Assembly: GCA_937967665.1 (NCBI GenBank)
Contig: CALBSZ010000110.1
Location: 1 to 12,694, forward strand
Source: an uncultured Planctomycetaceae bacterium
GTDB lineage: Bacteria > Planctomycetota > Planctomycetia > Pirellulales > Pirellulaceae
Direction of reading: 5' to 3'
Length of the DNA: 12,694 nt
Shown one piece after another: positions 6,676 through 12,694 of this stretch. The notes below the pieces were generated by a model. The model searched no databases. It was not told the DNA's origin and saw nothing but the letters and a program-made list of their open reading frames with translations. A program made the position numbers and the translations under genes. Each line of letters begins with the position of its first letter. Position 1 is the stretch's first letter.

Positions 6676-9144
6676 ATGAGTCGCTGCTTGCTTGTGACAT
6701 TCCTGGCGTGCCAACTATTTCTCATTTCGAATCCCGCATCCGCGATCGACTTCCCGGGTCTGGGGCCGGCGGGGAACCTGCAGGCGATCCAGTTTGAACC
6801 GGGTGCTCCGCTCCTTTTGCAGGGTCCGAATTCGCGCGCGCAGCTCGTTTTGTCAGGCAAGTACAGTAGCGGGCAGATTCACGATCTGACCGATCAGGTG
6901 ACTTACCAGGCGACTCCCTCCGGCGTCATCCAAATCGGGTCGGATGGCTTTGTCACTCCGGTGGCGGATGGCGAGACCGTAATTACGGCAACGGGACCGG
7001 GGGGACGGACCGCCACCATCGCGTGCACCGTGGCGAACCTCGGGAACCCGCGGCCGATCAACTTCGCCAACGAAATCACGCCCGTCTTCACGAAACTGGG
7101 TTGCAATTCGGGAGGCTGTCACGGCAAGTCGGGCGGCCAAAACGGTTTCAAACTCTCGTTGCTGGGGTTTTATCCAAACGAAGACTACGAGTGGCTGGTC
7201 AAGGAACATCGGGGCCGGCGGATTTTTCCGTCCGCGCCCGAATACAGCTTGCTGCTGACGAAACCACTCAACAAACTCCCCCACGGCGGCGGACGTCGGC
7301 TGGACGAGAACTCGTACGAGTGGCAGTTGTTGGTCAATTGGATCGAGCAAGGCATGCCGTACGGCAGCGAAGACGATGCGGTCGTCGAGCGGATTGAAGT
7401 CTTTCCGCAGCAGCGGGCAATGAATCGCGACACGCGCCAGCAGTTGCGGGTACTGGCTTATTACAGCGACGGGACGGAACAGGATATTACGCGCCTGGCT
7501 ACCTACGAATCGAATGATACGGAAATGGCGGAATCGACGACTTCGGGGCGCGTCACGGTGTTTGATCGTCCCGGGGATGTGGCCGTCATGATTCGGTTCC
7601 AGGGACATGTGAGCGTCTTCCGGGCCAATATCCCGCTCGGCCTGCCGGTGACGAATCTGCCTCCCGTGCGCAACTTCGTCGACCAGCATGGCTTTGGCAA
7701 GTTGACTCAGTTGGGGATTCCTCCATCCGAACTGTGCAGCGACGCCACCTTCATCCGCCGAGTCTTTATTGACATCACAGGACGACTGCCGACCGCCGAT
7801 CAGTCTCGTGCTTTCCTGGCGGATGCGGACCCGAACAAGCGAGCCAAGCTGGTGGACTTTTTGGTCGATACACCCGGGTACGGAGACTATTTCGCCAACA
7901 AGTGGGCCATGGTGTTGCGGAATCAACGCGTGCAGAACAACACGGGCGTGTCTTTTCGCTTTCACGATTGGCTGCGCCGTTCCTTGCAGCAGAACATGCC
8001 CTACGACGTTATGGTGCGGAATATTCTGGCCTCGAGCGGGGATGTGGAAGATTCGCCAACCAGTTCCTGGTACACGCAGGTGTCGAACGCCAGTGCGCAG
8101 GTCGAAGACACGGCGCAGTTGTTTCTCGGCATGCGTATCCAGTGCGCGCGCTGTCACCATCATCCGTTTGAGAAGTGGAGTCAGAACGACTACTACGGAT
8201 TCCAGGCGTTTTTCTCGCAAGTCGGGCTCAAATCGGGGCGGAACGGTATCCAGAATACTTTTGTTTATCATAAAGGCGGCACGGCCAGTGCCAGAAATCC
8301 GCGCACAAACAAGGACCTCAAGCCGACCGGGTTGGCCGGCGAACCGTTGGACATTCCGGCGTACGAGGACCCACGCCACGCGCTGGTTGACTGGATGTCG
8401 ATGCCCGACAACCCGTTTTTCGCGCGGGCCCTGGTCAATCGGTACTGGAAGCACTTCTTCGGGCGCGGCATCGTTGATCCCGAAGACGACATGCGCGTGA
8501 CAAACCCGCCTTCGAATCCCGCTTTACTCGACGCGCTGGCGAAGAGTTTCGTGGACAGCAAATTCGATTTGAAAGAACTGGTGCGGACGATATGCAAGTC
8601 AAGCCTGTACCAGTTGAGTTCCGAGCCCAATGAATACAACAAGACGGACAAGCTGAATTTTTCCAGCTACTATCCGCGCCGCCTGAATGCCGAGCCGCTG
8701 TATGACGCCATTAACCAGGTGGCTGGTACCACGGTGAATTTCTCCGGCATGCCGGTGGGAACGCGGGCCGTACAATTGCCCGACAGCGGCTTCAACGACT
8801 ATTTCCTGCTGGTGTTTGGTAAGCCGCAAGCGGAGAGCGCCTGCGAATGCGAAAGGAGCGCGGAAGCGAATCTCGCGCAGTCGTTACACCTGCTGAATTC
8901 AACCGATATTCAAGGCAAGCTGGCCTCCGGAAACGGCCGTATCGCTGCCCTGTTGGCCGATACGGAAGCGACTGATGAGCAGCGGATTACGGAACTCTAC
9001 TACTGGGCTTACTCCCGGCCACCGCGAGATGATGAACTGCAGCTGATTTTGACCTACCTGGCGAATCAGACAAACAAGCGATTGGCTTACGAAGACACCC
9101 TGTGGGCCCTGTTTAATACAAAAGAGTTTTTGTTTAACCGCTAA
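6676..9144 (+). CDS. DUF1549/DUF1553 protein with Ig-like (BIG2) domains and c-type heme motifs
   Basis: I chose ATG 6676 (822 aa) because it begins a clear Sec signal peptide, MSRCLLVTFLACQLFLI..NPASA-ID. Upstream in-frame ATGs at 6511 and 6595 add Arg-rich sequence of no evident family. A GGGG about 10 nt upstream is a weak ribosome site. By my count the order is: BIG2-like domain (about 30-119); LGCNSGGCHGK, a CX4CH heme-like motif with C143, C148 and H149; second Ig-like domain (about 236-322); DUF1549 (about 334-520), including FIDITGRLPT and CARCHHHPFEKW, with a canonical CXXCH at C490-H494; and DUF1553 (about 565-805), including NPFFARALVNRYWKHFFGRGIVDPEDD, YPRRLNAEPLYDA and the conserved CECER and LHLLNS segments. 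Family knowledge points to a large periplasmic protein thought to bind heme c. It probably partners the DUF1501 protein upstream; substrate and reaction are unknown. The frame is intact. Confidence 0.92.
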   Translation: MSRCLLVTFLACQLFLISNPASAIDFPGLGPAGNLQAIQFEPGAPLLLQGPNSRAQLVLSGKYSSGQIHDLTDQVTYQATPSGVIQIGSDGFVTPVADGETVITATGPGGRTATIACTVANLGNPRPINFANEITPVFTKLGCNSGGCHGKSGGQNGFKLSLLGFYPNEDYEWLVKEHRGRRIFPSAPEYSLLLTKPLNKLPHGGGRRLDENSYEWQLLVNWIEQGMPYGSEDDAVVERIEVFPQQRAMNRDTRQQLRVLAYYSDGTEQDITRLATYESNDTEMAESTTSGRVTVFDRPGDVAVMIRFQGHVSVFRANIPLGLPVTNLPPVRNFVDQHGFGKLTQLGIPPSELCSDATFIRRVFIDITGRLPTADQSRAFLADADPNKRAKLVDFLVDTPGYGDYFANKWAMVLRNQRVQNNTGVSFRFHDWLRRSLQQNMPYDVMVRNILASSGDVEDSPTSSWYTQVSNASAQVEDTAQLFLGMRIQCARCHHHPFEKWSQNDYYGFQAFFSQVGLKSGRNGIQNTFVYHKGGTASARNPRTNKDLKPTGLAGEPLDIPAYEDPRHALVDWMSMPDNPFFARALVNRYWKHFFGRGIVDPEDDMRVTNPPSNPALLDALAKSFVDSKFDLKELVRTICKSSLYQLSSEPNEYNKTDKLNFSSYYPRRLNAEPLYDAINQVAGTTVNFSGMPVGTRAVQLPDSGFNDYFLLVFGKPQAESACECERSAEANLAQSLHLLNSTDIQGKLASGNGRIAALLADTEATDEQRITELYYWAYSRPPRDDELQLILTYLANQTNKRLAYEDTLWALFNTKEFLFNR

Positions 9145-9162
9145 GCGCCGTTAAACAACGGC
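9131..9162 (+). terminator. Overlapping hairpins at the end of the DUF1549/1553 gene (weak terminator candidate)
   Basis: Two mutually exclusive stems overlap the stop codon. TGTTTAAC (9131-9138) pairs perfectly with GTTAAACA (9150-9157) and places the TAA stop in the loop, with an inner CGC/GCG pair. Alternatively GCCGTT (9147-9152) pairs with AACGGC (9157-9162) around an AAAC tetraloop, followed only by ACTTTGG, a poor U-tract. This may be a weak terminator or a 3'-end structure. It also carries two of the GTTTAAC/GTTAAAC heptamers found around the downstream repeat element. Confidence 0.35.
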
Positions 9163-9205
9163 ACTTTGGTTCAAGCCAGCGGTGTTGAAGTACGTGTGTT
9201 AGCCT

Positions 9206-9394
<189 letters not shown>

Positions 9395-9548
9395 GACGTA
9401 CTGACAAGCACCTGACGTGCCGCCGCGGCGCGATCTAGTTAGTCCGTCCGCGTGTAACATCACGATTCAGCGAAAACGTGATTCATCCCTGAAATACCAA
9501 ACCCACCCTGGCCACGGATGGCGATAGTAACCGACGGGGATTTTGCCG

Positions 9549-12299
9549 ATGTCGATTTTCCGTTTCGCCGTATTCATCTTCATCGTACACGCCACTGCTT
9601 TTGCCTGGGGGCAACTCCCCGCGACTCGCTTGGGTAGTGTCTTTCCGGCCGGCGGCAATCCGGGGGCCACGCTGGATCTGAAGATTGCCGGTGCGGACCT
9701 GGACGACGTCGCGCAACTGCGATTCTCCCATCCGGGCATTAGGGCGAAGCAGAAGATGGCGGAACCGGGGCCGTTCGATCAGGGGCCGCAGCCCGTGCCC
9801 AATGAATTCGTCGTCACGATCGCCGGCAACGTTCCGGTGGGGCTGTACGAAGTTCGCGCCGTCGGCAAGTATGGTATCTCGAACCCGCGCCGCTTCGGTG
9901 TCAGCAAACTTGCCGAAGTCACGGAGACGGAGCCGAACCAGTCGCGCGACACGGCGACGGTCATTGAGCTTCCCGTGGTGGTGAATGGTCAGTTGCAAGC
10001 GACTGCGGATGTCGACTACTTCTCGTTCACCGCGAAGGCCAACGAGCGCGTACTGTTGGACTGCTACGCTTTTAGGATGGATTCACGGATGGACGCGGTG
10101 ATCGTCGTGTACGATGCCAGCGGCCGCGAAGTTGCGAACTGCCGCGACGGACAGAATGCCGACCCGCTTGTCGACTTCCAGGCGTCGGCGGGACAGACGT
10201 ACACGATTCGAGTGTACGATGCGACGTACCAGGGTGGCGCGGACTTCGCCTATCGGCTGTTTGCGGGCGCGCTGCCGCATGTCGACTACGTGTTCCCGCC
10301 GGCAGGACAGGGGGGCGGTAATCGGCCATTTACAATTTACGGTCGCAACCTGGCGGGCGGGCAACCGGCCGGCACGACCTATGACGGCAAGTCCCTGCAA
10401 AAACTCAATGTCAACATCGGCTTGCCCAACGGGTCAACGCCCGACCTGACCGGGGCGTACGTGGAACCCGCCGGCGCTGGCTTGGACGGCATCTCGTACC
10501 AATGGAACTCCCCGCAAGGCCCCTCGAATCCGGTCTTTGTCGGTGTCGCGACCGCCCCTCCGATCGTCGAAGCGGAACCGAACGACGAGGCTGCCAAGGC
10601 GCAGCAAGTTACCGTGCCCGGCGAGATCATGGGGCAGTTTTATCCTCGCCGCGACGCGGACTGGTTTCAATTCGAAGCCCAGGAGGGCGAGGCGATTACG
10701 TTGGAAGTCATTTCGCAGCGAACAGGGATTCCCACCAACCCGTCGTTGATGCTCGAGCAAATTATTCCGGCTACGGAAGACAAAACGGAGAGCACGAAAC
10801 AGATCGCCTTCGTCACGGAATCAGGGGACCTGGATAGCGGGTCGGAGTTTGATACACGCAACCAGGATCCGGTATTCGAGTTTGCCGTTCCCGCTACCGG
10901 TGCCTATCGTGTCCTCCTGCGCGACAGCAATAACGCGCTCCGCGCCGATCCACGGCACACCTATCGGTTGGCGATTCGCCGGGCGCAGCCAGACTTCCGC
11001 CTGGTGGCCGTTCCCGAGGACTCCTACAACGCGGTGGTATTGCGAAAAGGCGGGCAGGCGGCCGTTCGTATCGTGGCCTTCCGCAGAGATGGGTTTAACG
11101 GCGAAATCACGGTAACCGCTCAGGGGCTCCCCGCCGGCGTCAGCTGCGAGAATGCGATCCTGGGGCCGTCGCGGCACTCGGCCATGCTGACGCTGGCTGC
11201 GGCGACGAACGCGAATCCAGCGACGGCCGCCATCAAGATCGTCGGTACGGGACAAGTCAACGGCGCCAATGTATCTCGAGATGCACGGCTGGCGGCCGCG
11301 ATCAACGAACTGCCGGTGCGGCAAAACAATAACAATGCACGCCCCACTAGCGACTCGCGGTTGGTCAATAGCCTCGTCGTCACGGTCAGCGACGAAGTTG
11401 CCCCGGTTCGGATCGTTACGGGAGGCGGGCAGGTTTGGGAAACGTCCCGGGCGGGCATCGTCAAGATACCCTTCGAAAGGGTCGGCGACTTCAAGGGAAA
11501 AGTCACTTTGTTTCCCCGCAGCCTGCCCGCCAACGTCACGGTCGCGCAATTAACGATCAACCCGAATACCAACAAGGGCGAACACGAAATCAAGTTGAAT
11601 GCGAAGACCGAGGTCGGGACGTATACGTTCAACTTCGACGGCATTGCGGAGCAGGTCGATTACGTCCACAACCCGGAAGCGGCTGCCGCCGCGGCGGCGC
11701 GCAAAAAGGAAGTGGATGCCATCGCAGCAGAGGCCGCCGCTCAGGCGAAAGCGGCCGCCGATGCGAAAACGGTTGCCGATAAGGTACTGGTCGATGCTAC
11801 CGCCGCGCTGAAAGGGGCTACCGATAAGAAGACGGCGGCCGATGTCGCGCTGACGGCTGCCAGTAACGCCTTGAAGGACAGCCCTCGCGGCGGCACAAAA
11901 GAAGGCCGCTTCCAGTCCCGACGACGCCAACTTGAAAGCTGCTGTGGCAACGGCGCAAACGGCGGTGACGGAGGCCACCACCAAGGAGACCGCTGCCAAG
12001 GAAGCCGTCGCCGCGGCGCAGAAGGAACTGGACGCCGCCACGGCCGCGGAAAAAGCGGCTGCCGACGCCAAAGCCGCAGCCGACTTGAAGGCGAGCGAAA
12101 CGGAGGAACGATCGCAACTGGCTGCCAAGCTCAAAGCCGAAACCGACAAGCGGGCGACCGATACGGCCAATGCCGCCAAGCCAAAGAAGGTGAATGTTCC
12201 CGTCTTTACGAATCCGATCACGCTGCAGGTGACTCCCGCGCCCATTACCCTGGCCGTCACCAATCCGCCCACGCCGCTGAAGCAGGGCGAGAAGTTTGA
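9549..12299 (+). CDS. PPC-domain secreted protein, frameshifted near 11880 (5' part plus out-of-frame tail)
   Basis: The start is ATG 9549, with GGGGA 8 nt upstream; a TTG at 9543 is less likely. A Sec signal peptide (MSIFRFAVFIFIVHATAFA) opens the protein. By eye the order is: IPT/TIG-like domain (about 23-125, LGSVFPAGGNPGATLDLKIAG); first PPC domain (about 127-240, with DVDYFSFTAKANERVLLDCYA); second TIG-like segment (about 243-340, YVFPPAGQGG); second PPC domain (about 340-482, EAEPNDEAAKA..DADWFQFEAQEGE); two NEW3/Ig-like segments (about 485-600 and 615-705); then an Ala/Lys-rich coiled coil from about 708. At residue 777 (Asp, codon 11877-11879) the sense ends. The remaining residues (PRGGTKEGRF..) are Arg/Gly/Ser-rich and plainly out of frame, finishing at TGA 12297-12299. 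The real sequence resumes one base later, from 11881. Probably an envelope adhesion or scaffold protein; function not established. Confidence 0.88.
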   Translation: MSIFRFAVFIFIVHATAFAWGQLPATRLGSVFPAGGNPGATLDLKIAGADLDDVAQLRFSHPGIRAKQKMAEPGPFDQGPQPVPNEFVVTIAGNVPVGLYEVRAVGKYGISNPRRFGVSKLAEVTETEPNQSRDTATVIELPVVVNGQLQATADVDYFSFTAKANERVLLDCYAFRMDSRMDAVIVVYDASGREVANCRDGQNADPLVDFQASAGQTYTIRVYDATYQGGADFAYRLFAGALPHVDYVFPPAGQGGGNRPFTIYGRNLAGGQPAGTTYDGKSLQKLNVNIGLPNGSTPDLTGAYVEPAGAGLDGISYQWNSPQGPSNPVFVGVATAPPIVEAEPNDEAAKAQQVTVPGEIMGQFYPRRDADWFQFEAQEGEAITLEVISQRTGIPTNPSLMLEQIIPATEDKTESTKQIAFVTESGDLDSGSEFDTRNQDPVFEFAVPATGAYRVLLRDSNNALRADPRHTYRLAIRRAQPDFRLVAVPEDSYNAVVLRKGGQAAVRIVAFRRDGFNGEITVTAQGLPAGVSCENAILGPSRHSAMLTLAAATNANPATAAIKIVGTGQVNGANVSRDARLAAAINELPVRQNNNNARPTSDSRLVNSLVVTVSDEVAPVRIVTGGGQVWETSRAGIVKIPFERVGDFKGKVTLFPRSLPANVTVAQLTINPNTNKGEHEIKLNAKTEVGTYTFNFDGIAEQVDYVHNPEAAAAAAARKKEVDAIAAEAAAQAKAAADAKTVADKVLVDATAALKGATDKKTAADVALTAASNALKDSPRGGTKEGRFQSRRRQLESCCGNGANGGDGGHHQGDRCQGSRRRGAEGTGRRHGRGKSGCRRQSRSRLEGERNGGTIATGCQAQSRNRQAGDRYGQCRQAKEGECSRLYESDHAAGDSRAHYPGRHQSAHAAEAGREV

Positions 12300-12576
12300 A
12301 TTGCCCGTCAATATCTCCCGGCTCTATGCCTACAAGGGTAACGTGTCCGTTGCCGCCGTGCTGCCCTCGGGTGTGAGCGGTGTGGCGATTCCTGACGTGC
12401 AGATTCCAGGAAACCAAACTGCGGGGAAGCTGGCGTTCACGGCAGCCGCCAATGCCACGCCCGGTAGCCACGAAGTCATTGTTCGCGCCACGTTGAATCT
12501 CAACGGGCAGAATCTGACTGTTGACCAGCCCGTGACGCTGAATGTTCAAGAAGTCCAGCAGACCGCCCAGAAATAG
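11881..12576 (+). pseudogene. C-terminal part of the PPC-domain gene in the +1 frame after a frameshift
   Basis: From 11881 the frame one base downstream reads ALAAAQKKAASSPDDANLKAAV and continues the same Ala/Lys/Asp-rich coiled coil (QTAVTEATTKETAAKEAV..) to about 12190. A beta-rich domain follows (PVFTNPITLQVTPAPITLAV..KQGEKFELPVNISRLYAYKG..), ending QQTAQK-TAG at 12574-12576. Removing A11880 joins ALKD to ALAAAQ and restores a 1008-residue protein. The first ATG in this frame is at 11932 and has no role as a natural start. This is not a separate gene but the missing end of the PPC protein. The preservation of over 230 codons argues for a very recent mutation, programmed frameshifting or a base-calling error. 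Confidence 0.87.
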
Positions 12577-12617
12577 CTCACTGTAACTACTCCAACGCAC
12601 ACTGCCCGAAGACAAAC

Positions 12618-12694
12618 ATGCGCAAAATATTCATTTTTTTTCTGTGGATTGCCGCTCCACTTGCGAGCCAGGCCCAAACTCCGATCACCATCAA
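12618..12694 (+). CDS. Start of a secreted protein, cut by the window edge
   Basis: ATG 12618 lies 41 bp after the stop of the PPC gene, with a weak GAAG (12608-12611) 6 nt upstream. The 25 visible codons read MRKIFIFFLWIAAPLASQAQ then TPITI: two positive residues, a hydrophobic core and ASQAQ as a likely signal peptidase site. The frame is open to the end of the window. The close spacing on the same strand suggests cotranscription with the PPC gene. A run of eight T (12634-12641) lies inside the signal peptide codons. No family can be assigned from so short a piece. Confidence 0.75.
   Translation, partial: MRKIFIFFLWIAAPLASQAQTPITI

Noticed and set aside
6853..8454. 533-aa open frame on the minus strand
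   Set aside because: It is the shadow of the DUF1549/1553 gene; the + strand product has unmistakable family motifs, and the minus translation has no recognisable domain.
11093..11099. A further GTTTAAC heptamer
   Set aside because: It lies in coding sequence (GFNG) of the PPC gene without a partner, so probably chance.
11550..12311. 253-aa minus-strand open frame with hydrophobic Ala/Ser/Val-rich segments resembling membrane helices
   Set aside because: It is the complement of the Ala/Lys-rich coiled coil; GCC and GCG repeats give Ala/Gly/Arg runs in all frames.

Overview
The window looks like a piece of a planctomycete chromosome, most likely from the Pirellulales/Planctomycetaceae side of the phylum. 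The DNA is GC-rich. The gene content (giant WD40 protein, DUF1501, DUF1549/DUF1553 with c-type heme motifs, PPC-domain protein) is typical of that phylum. This assignment rests on recognising the families, not on a search.

Layout, all on the + strand. (1) 1-4245: 3' part of a very large WD40-repeat gene whose start lies before the window. Its reading frame is cut by a TGA at 4243 but continues in the same frame to 4392. (2) 4389-4958: a secreted thioredoxin-like protein with a CYFC motif, whose ATG overlaps the original WD40 stop as ATGA. A 21-bp tandem duplication lies on its stop codon. (3) 4981-5139: intergenic region with a promoter-like sequence. (4) 5140-6444: DUF1501 protein with a Tat signal. 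(5) 6676-9144: DUF1549/DUF1553 protein with Ig-like domains and two c-type heme motifs (CX4CH and CXXCH). (6) 9145-9548: a 404-bp gap holding nested inverted repeats, including a perfect 27-bp pair. (7) 9549-12576: a PPC-domain secreted protein with an Ala-rich coiled coil, broken by a +1 frameshift near 11880. (8) 12618 to the end: the first 25 codons of another secreted protein.

Four of the five gene starts inside the window carry export signals (three Sec-type and one Tat), and the fifth, at the right edge, begins with one too. The set therefore reads as a cell-envelope or periplasmic module: a heme-binding DUF1549/1553 protein, its usual partner DUF1501, a thiol/disulfide-type protein, and large beta-propeller and Ig/PPC scaffolds. 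The families commonly occur together in planctomycetes, but their biochemical role is not established and I do not assign one.

The most notable observations are two single-nucleotide lesions in otherwise well-preserved genes. One is a TGA exactly at a canonical WD40 tryptophan. The other is a one-base insertion in the PPC gene coiled coil. Each is undone by a single-base change, so they are either sequence errors or recent mutations. The third is a composite inverted-repeat element between the DUF1549/1553 and PPC genes. I found no CRISPR array, RNA gene, transposase or defence system.
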